From Iris pallida (Eukaryota; Streptophyta; Magnoliopsida; Asparagales; Iridaceae), in assembly GCA_029216955.1 (NCBI GenBank), contig JANAVB010015600.1, forward strand, positions 27,227,182-27,291,181: a DNA stretch of 64,000 nucleotides. The letters run 5' to 3'. Shown in pieces: positions 14,201 to 24,539 of this stretch (positions are counted from its first letter, which is position 1; each line of letters begins with the position of its first letter). Under the pieces are notes generated by a model. It made no database searches and had not been told where the DNA came from. It saw nothing but the letters and a program-made list of their open reading frames with translations. The translations under genes and the position numbers were made by a program.

Positions 14201-14351
14201 AAGTTTTAAATTCCCGAATATTCAGTTGTGACAAATGCATAGATGTTGTCGTGATTACCTGCTAATGGAACAGCTTACTGCCGTCGTCTCACAACGGTGC
14301 AGGCTGGGCATAATCCGGTTCGACCCAATTATTTGGGATCGGGTCGTGACA
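11237..14351 (+). mobile_element. Solo LTR F (3115 bp) inside the 3' LTR of element A
   Basis: Begins TGTGAAATCC and ends GGGTCGTGACA. It is flanked by the 5-bp duplication CTTGT at 11232-11236 and 14352-14356, and the uninterrupted target is seen intact in the 5' LTR of A around 3405-3415. There is one LTR with TG..CA ends and a perfect TSD but no interior, so it is a solo LTR left by unequal recombination. It contains an AT-run TATA region near 11562-11580, a 9-bp hairpin (11597-11620), a strikingly GC-rich leader (about 11766-12330) and a donor-like AGGTATAAT at 12377. Overlapping ORFs in the GC-rich part are open on both strands and look compositional. Confidence 0.92.
11597..11620. repeat. 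9-bp perfect hairpin in LTR F
   Basis: GGCTTGGTC and GACCAAGCC flank a 6-nt loop TCCCAT. It lies about 20-30 bp after the AT run that probably supplies the TATA box, so it would be close to the 5' end of the LTR transcript. Confidence 0.6.
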
Positions 14352-14607
14352 CTTGTATTTCTGGATGTTGCTGAGATGCTATCTTAGACACTTAGACTCT
14401 TCTGATCATCTGTTTTTCTTTGAGTTCTAAATCATATCGTGCTTCTTCTTCCTTAGTTGTGATTGAGTTTACATTCTGCTATGTCATCCCCATTCGGGGA
14501 GTATAAACTGCTTAGCATTATATTGTTAGATGTTGTAACCTAGGACAGCGTTCTACTACCGACACTGCGACGTAGGCTGGACGTACCCACTTCTCGTGCC
14601 CTTACTC
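14352..14607 (+). mobile_element. Element A, 3' LTR, second segment (truncated end)
   Basis: After the CTTGT duplication the sequence continues the 3' LTR of A, matching 3411 to about 3660 of the 5' LTR. The match stops after CTTACTC at 14607, whereas the intact LTR end has about 22 more bases ending in TGACA. The next bases belong to the polypurine tract of another element, so the end of A was lost by deletion or recombination. Confidence 0.8.
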
Positions 14608-14649
14608 AGTAAGTTTCGAGGACAAAACTTGTTTCTGAGTGGTTTATAA
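14608..14649 (+). promoter_or_regulatory. Polypurine tract of a second chromovirus-like element (H)
   Basis: AAGTTTCGAGGACAAAACTT followed by a GAGTGG block precedes TGTAATGCCCC at 14650. The motif corresponds to the tract before LTR A at 6612, indicating that a different 3' LTR begins at 14650. Confidence 0.6.
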
Positions 14650-15921
14650 TGTAATGCCCCTTTTCGCTTAGTCCAATCGGAGGAATCAAAATGCCAGCGG
14701 CGTTCGGACTTAGCCAGGTAACGGCTTGCTCGAAGTCCTGCTCGGTCGAGGTAACTCCTCTCCCAGGTGGGTGGCTTCGGTGAACTTGCCTCAGCTTGGC
14801 CTTCACACTAATAAAACGAAAGTTTTCAACTGCACAAGTAGGCTTGATGATAAAAGAGACGAATCCACATAGCTAAGGGAATAATCCCAACTTGGGTCCG
14901 ATTGAGTTAGAATATGGAAAGGTCCCACGATCGGCTTAGATGTATTGCACGACGTGCTTTCAAAATAACCCTCGGTCCTCATCCCATGGCCTGGAAGAAG
15001 GAAAGTTGGTTTATGTTGCCACATATTATGAATTTAGCATAAGTCATAGGCGTCGCTCGTAAAAATGCTTGATAAAATATGCACTGTTCCATCGTCCAAT
15101 GCTTGGTATAGCAAAAGTGTCCCACAAGTCTTAATGCACGTTTCTACGATACAAGGCTTTGCATAGCCTTTGATCATCCCACGGGTTAAGTTGTTGCACA
15201 ATTGAGTTAGGCAAAAGTTATGTCAGGCTATCGAAGTCATAGCAAGCACTTTTCATTGCTTTCTGCGGTTGTTGAAGTCGCACAGCCCTATAATCTTAAG
15301 GCTCGTCATATAAAGTATGACTTGGACATTAGTGTCGCATAGAACACAGATTGGTTTAAGGCACGAGCTACGGTTGGTTCAAAAATAAGTTTGCCACGGT
15401 CTATGGCATGCAAGGAACACGTTTTGTTCAAGTTATGCTTGAAGGCTATCAATTAGCCATTCATGAGTTTAAGTCAACAAGAGTATGGAAACACTAAAAA
15501 ATATGTTGGGACTGTAGGCCAGTCGTCGAGGAAAAATATATCGGGACTGTAGGTCCGTCGCCGAGACAATCCTGGTTTGGGCTCTGCAAAAAAAAGTATA
15601 AAAAAAAGAAGTAAAGCGAAAGAAAATAAGTTGTGATGGTTAGGCCATGCATTTACGTTGAGTCTAGAAGTTCTCGTAGGTGCGTGATCATGGACAACTT
15701 ACGCACAAGGTTTTGCGCCTTTGATTCAGTGGCCTGGGGCCACAGGACTGTATCGGCCAAGGAGGGAAGCAAGTTAGTTAGGCAAGAACACGACACGGTG
15801 ATTCGATGACTTGAGCAGGGCTAGCTACCCTTAGATGCAAGTGTGAGCCCTTGCCCCAACGACTCCTTTTACTTAGTTTGTTCTTATTAATTTTTGCTTA
15901 TTCATTGCTGACACAATAAGT

Positions 15922-16013
<92 letters not shown>

Positions 16014-16641
16014 ACTTTAGTCCTAATAATCAAATAGGAAAATGGAAGTTTTGCAAATCCAATTAGGGAAGGGGGCTTAGTAAAACTTCAACTTTTCAAG
16101 TCCAAAACGGCTAAGAGCAATTCGAATCCCTCCAGGATTCAAATCGTGAGTTGTACATATATATGTGAAGGATCGATCGATTCTTCTCTCCAAAACCCTA
16201 ATTTCTTCTGCACCTTTCGAGTTTGAGATCTCTGAGCATTCGAGAAGGTGTTGGCAGAAGGAGCATAGAGTTTGGAGTTCTTTCGATATCGATCCAACAG
16301 GTAACTTTAGAAACCCCTTTCCATACTTTCGTAGAATTGGTAATAATCTAAATGATATAGTGTTTGTTAGAAATCTTAAAAAGAACCTAGATGGAGGAAT
16401 AGGGAGGGTAGAGCCTGTGTACAAGTGTAGGTAAACAGGGGTGGGTTTCATCTGTTGGTGAACACGGTTGACGAATATATTGTATATAGATGGATTATGT
16501 ATGATACCCTATAGTTGTTACTGTATTACACTACATTAGTATCTTTGAATCAATTACTTCATATCCGATTCACTAGTATCAGACCCTTGTATCTGCCACC
16601 AGATCAGTCGTCTTGCACACGTATTAATTTGCGTCTACAAC
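14650..16641 (+). mobile_element. Probable 3' LTR of element H (right boundary uncertain)
   Basis: Starts TGTAATGCCCC immediately after a chromovirus-type polypurine tract. It holds an (AT)n run at 15926-16010, a TATA-like ATATATAT near 16156, a leader with AACCCTAATTTCTTC and a donor-like CAACAGGTAACTTT at 16294. I place the right end at a CTACAACA near 16641 only tentatively: there is no second copy in the window and no TSD can be tested. ORFs of up to 124 codons on either strand show no known domain. Confidence 0.45.
15926..16010. repeat. (AT)n microsatellite, about 85 bp
   Basis: Uninterrupted alternating A and T over about 85 bp inside probable LTR H. Such tracts are length-variable and prone to assembly error. 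Confidence 0.95.
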
Positions 16642-17217
16642 AACCCTACCTAAAATATGGGATATAGTTAGGGTAGTACGAACTGAGGTAGTAGAGTTGG
16701 GGGCTCTATTTGATGTATCGGCAACTGAACATGTGATACTGTAGGATACCTGTCTAAGTAAATAGGGAAAAATAGAGTTTAATACTGTGGTACTAATTGT
16801 GAGATTAATAAGTAAAGGGTATTGGAGTATTGGGTTGTGCATCATGAGTATTACAAGTCTTTTGCAATCAAGAAAAACTGAAGCATAGGAGTCATCCATA
16901 TATTAGTGTTATGCTAAAACCGAGATTGGGGTTTCCAAGCACCTGGGAAGGGTAGGACAGTGTAGGGTCGAGACTACTCGGTATCAAACTTGATACTTGG
17001 TGATAGATTGGATTTCGATATCCGATTTGATGATTGGTATTAGATACCAATTTGTATTCATACTCAAAACCTGACACCTTAGCAGCGACTAGATTATCTG
17101 GCAAGTATATGAACATATAGCTATGTGGCTAACCAAGTCAAGGCATGGCCTAGGATAGGTATTCATGAGATATAACAAGGTACCCTAGGTAAGCGTGATA
17201 CTTTGGGGTATCAGTAT
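16642..17217. other. Unassigned sequence left of element C
   Basis: About 576 bp with no recognised gene, repeat or LTR end. It ends in the target duplication AGTAT (17213-17217) of element C. Before that insertion it was contiguous with 52643 onward. It may be host DNA or part of an unrecognised element. Confidence 0.5.
17213..17217. repeat. Target-site duplication AGTAT of element C (left)
   Basis: Identical to 52638-52642, the bases just outside the other LTR, 35 kb away. This pairs the two LTRs as one insertion. Confidence 0.85.
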
Positions 17218-17741
17218 TGTTTTCCATTGATTGTCGTAGAACAGAACAATAGAATGACTGAACTTGAGTCACAATTACAAACTTGCTTGTACAAAAAAGA
17301 GCCTAGGAACAAAACCTAGGAAAAGCAATCTAAGTACAATTGTTTAGTTTTGATTCTGGGGGGTGACGGTAGAGGCTCGAGAAAGTGCTATCAACTTTGC
17401 CTTACTCCTTGGACGATCGAACGCAACCTCGGCTCAAGTGAAGAAAAGCTGAAGACACAAAGGGAAGAGTCTGCTTCTGAGCTTTGTGTGCTTTCCTCTG
17501 CATATATCTGCCTCCTCTTGCAAGGGAGTAGCACCTTGTTATTTATAAAAATTCATAAGGAGTGGGATATACAGCCACGTGGCAAATTTTGGGCTACATG
17601 GTTTTAATTGTGCCTTGAGACTCTGTTTATAGTGGATAGTTGGGGGTTGGTTGAGATTAATCATGATCTGTTTGTTGCAGTACATCTGAACTGTTAAGAC
17701 TTGGTCAATCCCTGCCACGTGTCTCAACTACTATTCTGTGG

Positions 17742-18175
17742 CGAGCCGCATGAAGGATGTATCCTGGATGAGCCGCATGAGGGACTGTCTCATAACCGAG
17801 TCGCATGAAGAATGTCTCATGATCGAGCCGCATGAAGGACGTCTCGTAACCGAGCCGCATGAAGAATGTCTCATGACCGAGCCGCATGAGAGAATGTCTC
17901 ATGACCGAGCCGTATGAAGGATGTCTAATGACCGGGCCGCATGAGGAATGTCTCATGACCGGGCCGCATGAAGGACGTCTCATGACCGAGCCGCATGAAG
18001 AATGTCTCATGACCAAGCCGCATGAGGAATGCCTTCTGACCGAGCCGCATGAGGAATGTCTCATGACCGAGCCGCATGAGGAATACCTTCTGACCGAGCT
18101 GCATGAAGGACGTCTCATGACCGGGCTGCATGAGGAATGTTTTATGACTAAGCCGCATGAAGGATATCTTCTGGC
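17742..18175. repeat. 27-bp minisatellite in the 3' LTR of C (16 units)
   Basis: Units of mainly 27 bp built on GAGCCGCATGA, a short variable part and TCTCATGACC. I count 16 by eye. Because 27 is a multiple of three and the unit lacks stops in several frames, repetitive ORFs stay open on both strands (17705-18118 and 17925-18158 minus, 17886-18182 plus). These are probably artefacts of the repeat and not genes. The other LTR has 17 units (51094-51560). Confidence 0.9.
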
Positions 18176-18726
18176 TGGATAGGTATGGGGGCCCTAGGAG
18201 AAGGTGCTGTACCGAATGTCACGATTTGAGAGAGTTTTGTTTGTCTCCCTCTTGACTTCTCAAAAAAAAATTGACCGACCCTCCTCCTTGGTCGAGTGTT
18301 GGCACTGCGGATCATGGATCTCCTTGTTCGAAGAAGATTTGACGGTGGACTCCTTCAGAAGATTGTGATACGCTTGACTGAGACGATGCACCTAACTGAG
18401 ATATCTGAGTAATATATCTAGTTGAGAGCAGGCCGTTACAACGTCTTCAATTGGCATCAAGTTTTCGAGATGATGTTGAAAAGGCGCAGTAGGTCGCAGA
18501 CGCTGGAACACAGACTGCCTTGATAGGGGAGCCACTGTCTTGTGGCCGCGGGAGTCGATAATGGCTTGGGTACAGTGGTGTCCGGGAAAGGGCTCATTGC
18601 ACGCCAAGATTGCTTCTCTCTTCTTGCGTTTGTGAGTAATCACCTCTCTCAAGTTGCTAGCAGATTGATCTACCTTCGTATCCGTTTTGTGGGCCTGGTA
18701 TCCCGAGCACCGGGGTACGTAGGTAT

Positions 18727-18941
18727 CATATTTGCTCCCTGATCCAAGGGTAGTAAAAGCACTTGCTCTCGATCGTTGTAGGAAGACTTTTGGGACCATC
18801 ATATTTGCTCCCTGATCTGAGGCTAGTAAAGCACTGCTCTCGATCGTTGTAGGAAGACTTTTGAGACCATCATATTTGCTCCCTGATCTGAGGCTAGTAA
18901 AGCACTATGCTCGATCGTTATAGGGAGACTTTTGAGACCCA
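18727..18941. repeat. Three tandem 71-73 bp units in the 3' LTR of C
   Basis: Units starting CATATTTGCTCCCTGATC at 18727, 18800 and 18871. The same triplication is at 52102, 52175 and 52246 in the 5' LTR. The homologous interior segment near 49690 has a single unit, so the amplification happened on the LTR lineage before this insertion. Confidence 0.85.
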
Positions 18942-19111
18942 CCCTGTCCGTTAGCCCTGGAGGACTGGACGCGGGTGGTTCTGTACAAATTTCCATCAGG
19001 AGCCCGTATAACAATTAACGGTACCCGCTGACGGTTAGCAGCTTGGACAGTTGACTGGACTTGTTGGGCCCGTACTGCCCTAGACTTCTTCGACTTTGCA
19101 CCCGAAGGTGC

Positions 19112-19116
19112 GTAGT
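19112..19116. repeat. Target-site duplication GTAGT of solo LTR B1 (left)
   Basis: Repeated at 21926-21930. The uninterrupted target is visible in the other LTR of C near 52490 as GGTGCGTAGTAGGAAG. Confidence 0.85.
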
Positions 19117-19770
19117 TGTCACCCTCATTTTTCCGTATTTCGTATTATGCTCGTATTTGGATTTTGGCACGTATTTTATTATTCTCGACTTGCGGATTTT
19201 TGAATTCTTGTAATTGGGTTTTAGACCATGGCTTGGTTTTATTTTGGAGATTGGTTTGGTTTGGTTTGTCATGATGGAACACCATAGCCTACACACCACC
19301 TCCATTACACCACAACACCCTCATTATAACCCACCTACTTTCTCTCTCCTCCATAATTTCTCCATTAATTTCTTCTTCTTCCTCCACCAACACCCATAGG
19401 CAAGTGCATCTTGCCATTAAATAAGCACCACTTTTATTTGTTCATTAGCTAGATTTGGACATGGAGAACAACATTAGAACTTGGAATTTTGTGATTTGGA
19501 GTCTCCATTGTTCTAGATCTAGGTTTTAACTATTTTCGGATTTACATGGTTTTGATCTATTTTAGTTGGATTTTATGGGTTTTTGATGCTTCCATATGGA
19601 AGAGAATTCAATTTTACTCAAGTTAGAGCTTTGAAAATCTCGATTTGGTTTTGATTTGGCTAAGTTATGAAGAATTGAAGTTTTTGGGTTGGGTGTTCTT
19701 CCTCTCGGACAGAGGTAGGAGAAGAACATAGCCTTTCCCTCTTGTTGGCCACGCGGCTCCCGCGTACGGC

Positions 19771-19974
19771 CTCTGCGTAGAGCTCCTGCGTAGTGTTGCT
19801 TGCGTAGAACCCTTGCTTAGGGTCTTCTGCGTATTGCACTCTGCGTAGAGCTCCTGCGTAGTGTTGCTTGCGTAGAACCCTTGCTTAGGGTCTTCTGCGT
19901 ATTGCACTCTGCGTAGAGCTCCTGCGTAGTGTTGCTTGCGTAGAACCCTTGCTTAGGGTCTTCTGCGTATTGCA
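19771..19974. repeat. Perfect 68-bp triplication in LTR B1
   Basis: Three identical 68-bp units at 19771-19838, 19839-19906 and 19907-19974, each starting CTCTGCGTAGAGCTCC and ending TCTGCGTATTGCA. Complete identity suggests very recent amplification, or an assembly effect. Confidence 0.95.
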
Positions 19975-20240
19975 CCCTGCGTATTGCACCCTGCGTATTG
20001 TACCCTGCGTATTGCACCCGGCGTATTGCACCCTGCGTATTGCACCCTGCGTATGCTGGCCTGCGTACTGTGCATTGCGTAGTGGCTTGCGTACTGTGCA
20101 TTGCGTAGTGGCTTGCGTACTGTGCATTGCGTATTGCTTGCGTAGTGGCTTGCGTAGCCCCTGCGTATGCTGGCCTGCGTACTGTGCATTGCGTAGTGGC
20201 TTGCGTACTGTGCATTGCGTATTGCTTGCGTACTGCTCAC
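19975..20240. repeat. 14-bp and ~26-bp TGCGTA repeats in LTR B1
   Basis: Five 14-bp units of CCCTGCGTATTGCA (19975-20044) are followed by units of about 26 bp combining TGCGTACTGTGCAT with TGCGTAGTGGCT. All units share TGCGTA with the 68-bp repeat upstream, which suggests stepwise expansion from one hexamer-containing core. Confidence 0.85.
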
Positions 20241-21925
20241 CTTGCGCAATGTAACCCTTGCGCAAGACAACTCTTGCGCAGCCTTGTATGCGCAGTCTAT
20301 ACCCTGCGTAGCCCAACCTTTGACCCCCTTGTGCTACCTACTTGTTTATGATGAATTTGTTATTTCTTGGTCTTGGCTCTTTTATGATCCTTTTGTCATG
20401 AACTTGATTTTACTTGTATATTTGGAATAACTATTGTATATGGCCTGGTATGACAATGAACTAGCATAACAGGACAGCGACCCGTAGTGGTGCACTCCTG
20501 ACATGACCCGACCTGACATGGTAGTGGCCCGTCGTGGCGCACTCCTGACAAGTACCCTGACATGAATTATCTTGATAACTTGATAGTGGCCGTGGCGGCG
20601 CACTCCTGACTTGACTTGACTTGATAACTTAACTTGACCTGCCTTGACACCGTGGGTGTTCCTGCTTGCTTGCTTGTACAATCCACTTGTCTTGTCTTGC
20701 ATCATGTCTAGGACGTGACTTCCTGGGTACCACGGCCAGGGACTCGCGCTAAATTGGAATAGGCTAATGATTAGATCAAACTAGAACATGGAGAATTCCC
20801 AGTCACAGGCAATCTCGTTATCTGGGCGCTTTAATGGACTTGTAGCTTGCCGACGAGTAGAGCACATTTCCAGCACACTGTCATGTGTTGCACCCTCTAA
20901 GTCACCTAAGGGTACATCTGTCTCCCGGGCAATGTACCCACCTATAACTCTCAACCCGCGGAAGGATAACTGGATGGTCTGCAGGGCTTGGGACTGGGAG
21001 TTTCTCACTTGCATCTTGTTAGTAACTAGGCTTGTGATAACCCTAGTTAGTTAAAGTAGTAAGCCGTAGTACTTGCTTGGCCGATTGTGAATGAATGGTG
21101 TCCAACCCTGTCTAAGTCTTGTCTAGCCCTAGTACCTGGAACTCTTGATCATGATTGTTTTACTTATCTCTAACGATAAATGGATAGAGACAATGAGCTA
21201 TTCAGGCGAAGGGTTACAATCCCGGTCCTTGTTTGGGTTTAAGGATTGTAACCTGGCTCCCGGAATGGTTCCACGTCCCTAGTCGTTTATCGCCCTGTGT
21301 ACTTTTATTTTTTTTTATGTTCTGATATGCTGGCTTTTGTTCTTATTTGTGGCCTCCTTGTGGCACTTGCTCTTTCTGGGGTTTGACCCAGCTGGTTTTG
21401 TGTGGCCAGATTTCGGAGCAGCTCCCGAGGATCTACCAAGCTTCCAGCCCAATGGTGAACACTAGACGGAACCCGGGCTACGAGTGGGTTTTCCTTTTTT
21501 TTGTTTCACCCACTTATATGTAAATTTATTCTTTTGAGGCGTTTAGCCGACGAGCACCTGTTAGCTCGATGCACATTTACTTACTGTCTGCCTACGGGCT
21601 GTAAACATGATTAACAAATCCTAGGGTTGATCATGTACGACTGAACTCTTGCTAGTCCTATTATTTTGTACGACTAGCTTCATGATCATCCAATATGTAA
21701 TATTTGGGACGCCTTATATATATATATTTGATGCTCTAACATCTTGCAACTCTGTTAATTGCTTGAGATTGAGACAATAGGCTTGACCTTAAGAGACTGC
21801 TGGCTTGTAGTAAACCCTCATATCTAGACAGCCGTGACCGTATAGTTGAGATGTATTCTATTTCAATATACGTAGCTGGCTGTGTCCGCCCCCGCTCTCC
21901 AGTATTCTGGTTCTGGGGCGTGACA

Positions 21926-22106
21926 GTAGTAGGAAGAGTCTAAGTTGGAAGGAGGGAAGGGAAGTTGGGGCTCTTTTCAAAGGAGGGAAAGGAAGTTGGT
22001 GCTCTTTTCAAAGGAGGGAAGGGGCTCTATATATAGAATGGAGTGAGCCCTTTCTTCTTCTCCTTTTCGATGTCGGACTAAAAGCAATATTTTTTATGCT
22101 TCTACA
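21926..22106 (-). mobile_element. Element C, 3' LTR, segment right of the B1 insertion
   Basis: Resumes LTR C after the GTAGT duplication and reaches the LTR 5' terminus, which on the minus strand reads TGTAGAAGCA. The TATA box TATATATA (22028-22035, read on the minus strand) is retained. The adjoining minus-strand sequence AACTTTGAAGGGGGTC is the polypurine tract. Confidence 0.9.
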
Positions 22107-22124
22107 AGACCCCCTTCAAAGTTT
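22107..22124 (-). promoter_or_regulatory. Polypurine tract of element C
   Basis: On the minus strand this reads AACTTTGAAGGGGGTCT directly before TGTAGAAGC. Element D has AACTTTGAAGGGGG before its 3' LTR (38881-38894), so the tract is shared by the two Tat elements. Confidence 0.75.
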
Positions 22125-23094
22125 TCAAATTACAAATTTGGAATACTTTGAATAAGAAGCATGGAAAGTCGAGCTGTTTAGGTGTGATAATCCTATCAGA
22201 GGTAGTATGGACGTGATAGGTTTGGGTACTTTCGCTGGGGACTTTATGTGGACTTATCATCCTTGGCATACCTTGGTTTTAGGTACAGATAATAAGTTGA
22301 GAGAGGGAACCAACATATTTACTCAGAGGTGATATGGACGTGGTAAATATGAGGTTGATGGTAGAGCTTTCCTACTCAGAGGTGATATGGACATGGTAGG
22401 AGTGAACTCGAATGAGGATACATAGAACAACTCATAGGTAATATGGACGTGGAAGTTCTACGTAACAGGTAATGAATGCCACGGAACAACTGGGTTCTAG
22501 AAGCATATGATTGTGAAGAAGGGGTGCATATACTAGAGGACCTAGTACAACATTTGTGGTCAGCTGCGAACATTTATGGTCAACTGTGGACATTTGTGGG
22601 CCTATTACCTTTGGCGTACCCTGGTTTTGGGTACGGATAATAAGTTGAGAGAAAACCAACATACTTACTCAGAGGTAATGAGAACGTGATAAGTATGGGA
22701 GTTTTACAACGGAGTCTTCCTACTCAGAGGTAATAAGGACGTGGCAGGAATGGACTCAACGAAAGATACATAGAACAACTCAGAGGTAATATAGACGTGG
22801 AAGTTATACGAAAGGGGTGATTTGTTTGTGATGGAAGAGAAACAACTCAGAGGTGGCATCGACGTGGTTGTTTCGAAAATTTTGTGGGCCTGTTACCCTT
22901 TTTTATGAACTGAAAGGGCGAGTAACAGATTCTAAGAAAAATGCTTTTTTTAGGAAGGAAAATCAGAGGTATGATCATACATGACTTGCTGCCCGGAAGA
23001 TGCGATATAAATTCATTTGGGGTAACCAGAGTGTAAGTTCAGCGGTACTTAAGGGTAAATAACTCAACAATTCGGTTGATTCGGAGGGTGTCGT
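22125..23094 (-). other. 3' untranslated region of C with eight copies of a 20-nt motif
   Basis: About 970 bp between the pol stop and the polypurine tract, without credible ORFs. On the element's sense (minus) strand the motif CCACGTCCATATTACCTCTG recurs with small changes. Plus-strand positions are 22197-22216, 22323-22342, 22377-22396, 22433-22452, 22670-22689, 22725-22744, 22781-22800 and 22848-22867. Longer blocks around it also recur (TACTCAGAGG, ACATAGAACAACTCA). Element D carries the same motif once, on its own sense strand, at 33171-33190. Confidence 0.8.
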
Positions 23095-24320
23095 TTAGAC
23101 ATAATATTTCTTCAGGAACTTGCCATTGATGGGCATCATAAGCAAGTCTTTGTTTTGCTTTGCGAGACGGTATGCACCATTGGAGAATACAGCCTCAATG
23201 ATAAATGGGCCTTCCCACTTAGGCTAGAACTTGCCGACGGTTTTATGAGTCATAACCATCGGCCTACGAACTGCCAAAATGAGATCGCCTACTTGGAATG
23301 TTCTCAGTTTGACCTTTTTGTTGAAGGCTCCAGAGATGTGTGCTTGATAAAGCTCGATTCGTTGTTTCGCTAGCAGGCGCTTCTCATCTAAGGCCTCCAA
23401 TTCTTGTAGCCAACGACGGTAATTATCATTCGACGTTAATCGGTAAGTGAAGGCGACACAGAGCGAAGGGATTTGAGTTTCCAATGGGAGAACTGCCTCA
23501 CTTCCGTATACCAAAGAGAATGGTGTGTTCCCAGTGGCTGTCCGGACTGTAGTACGGTACGCCCATAAGCATTTTCCAAGCTTTTCATTCCAGTCGTGTT
23601 TGCTTGAGGACACGAACTCCTTGAGAAGCTTGATTATGGTTTTGTTGAAAGCTTCAGCCAGACCATTAGCCGTCGGGTTGTATAGTATTGAAGCAACATT
23701 CTGAATTCGATATTTGTCACAAAATCTATAGAAGGCATGGCTTGCGAACTGCGGACCATTGTCGTGGACGATCCTTCGAGGTAGTCCAAAGCGATAAATG
23801 ACGTGATGCTTGACGAAGTTGATCATGTTTGATGTCTTCACTTCTGTAAGCGGAACAGCTTTCGCCCAATTGGAGAAGTAGTCCGTAATTACGAGTATAA
23901 AGCGGTATCCTCTGGATGAAGGCGGGGTGATTGGACCAATGATATCCATTCCCCATGCCTCAAATGGCCAGGATGCCACCGTCAGATGTAGGAATTCGGA
24001 TGGTTGGTGCATGAAATCCGCGTGGATCTGACAAGCTTTACATTTTTTTTGCATAGTCTATCGTATCTGCTACCATCGTAGGCCAGTAATAGCCCATCCG
24101 GCGAAGGCGGTCTTGTAATTTCGGGCCAGGTTGATAGGCCCCGCAAATGCCATCGTGAGCTTCGTGCACGGCTTCTTTGGCTTCCGTATTTGACAAACAC
24201 CGGAGTAGTAATCCATCATAGGATCGCCGATACAACATTTTTGTCTTTGTATTGTAGAAGAATCTAAGAGAATGTCTTCTAAGAGAAGTGGCTTCTTTCG
24301 GATTTTTCGGCAAGATACCA
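23095..24320 (-). pseudogene. Integrase of element C (Tat/Ogre-type), decayed
   Basis: Read right to left. The N-terminal zinc-binding part (His in EAHDG, His in GAYQPGP region, then CKACQ) is followed by the catalytic core with Asp in WGMDIIGP, Asp in IVHDNGP and Glu in NGLAEAFNKTI, so the DD-E triad is intact. The C-terminal part contains GDLILAVRRP and ends with a KKYYV-type tail and stop at 23095-23097. Breaks: an A8 run at 24043-24050 shifts the frame between zinc finger and core, and a stop at 23224-23226 truncates the C-terminus. The enzyme would insert retrotransposon cDNA into chromosomes. The sequence is close to the integrase of element D, supporting a common lineage. Confidence 0.93.
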
Positions 24321-24539
24321 TAGACTACGAAGTCAAGAAATAGAAGTCTCCAGTCCTATGTTTCGTCGACCGTCAGGGCAGAATAACTCACAGCAAATTA
24401 AACGTTGTTCTTAGGACAAACCAATTCATGGCCTATTACGTCAACCAACTGATGAGCATAATTTGGAACTGCCAGGGAAGCGGCAAGACCTGCTAGGGCA
24501 TCGGCTTCAATGTTCTGGAGTCTGGGAACATGTTCTATG
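24321..24539 (-). pseudogene. Element C, end of RNase H domain beyond the copia insertion
   Basis: On the minus strand this begins with the codons for Glu-His-Val-Pro-Arg and continues into NIEADALAGLAASL, the C-terminal end of a plant Tat RNase H. It continues 43401-44208, from which it is separated by the copia element. In-frame stops lie near 24397 and 24355. The reading frame of the uninterrupted protein is visible in element D around 31440-31530. Confidence 0.85.

Larger units (their letters stand above)
17218..19116 (-). mobile_element. Element C, 3' LTR, segment left of the B1 insertion
   Basis: Element C reads right to left. This LTR copy matches 50560-52637 throughout once solo LTR B1 is removed (2075 versus 2078 bp). 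It carries the 27-bp tandem array (about 17742-18175, 16 units) and three tandem 71-73 bp units (18727-18941). ORFs such as 18392-18802 (minus) resemble the ORF at 49271-49948 in the interior, because the LTR contains a copy of that segment. Its last five bases, GTAGT, are the target duplicated by B1. Confidence 0.92.
19117..21925 (+). mobile_element. Solo LTR B1 (2809 bp) inside the 3' LTR of element C
   Basis: Starts TGTCACCCTC and ends GTTCTGGGGCGTGACA, with perfect TSD GTAGT. It is the same family as the minus-strand LTR at 53113-55674, which shares both ends and the internal block with GTGGCGCACTCCTGACA-type repeats. It has no interior and no partner, so it is a solo LTR. Between 19771 and about 20310 it is filled with TGCGTA-based tandem repeats that open several spurious ORFs on both strands. 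No gene is supported. Confidence 0.93.

Noticed and set aside
16642..17217. Possible host gene or small DNA transposon
   Set aside because: No ORF with a domain, no terminal inverted repeats that I can see; left unassigned.
17742..18175. CRISPR-like array (regular short repeats)
   Set aside because: Units are contiguous tandem repeats without unique spacers, in plant retrotransposon LTR DNA.
17705..18182. Long repetitive ORFs on both strands in the 27-bp array
   Set aside because: They exist because the unit length is a multiple of three and lacks stops; they lie inside an LTR and overlap in several frames.
19817..20316. ORFs of 100-143 codons on both strands in LTR B1
   Set aside because: They are created by TGCGTA tandem repeats and have low-complexity products.
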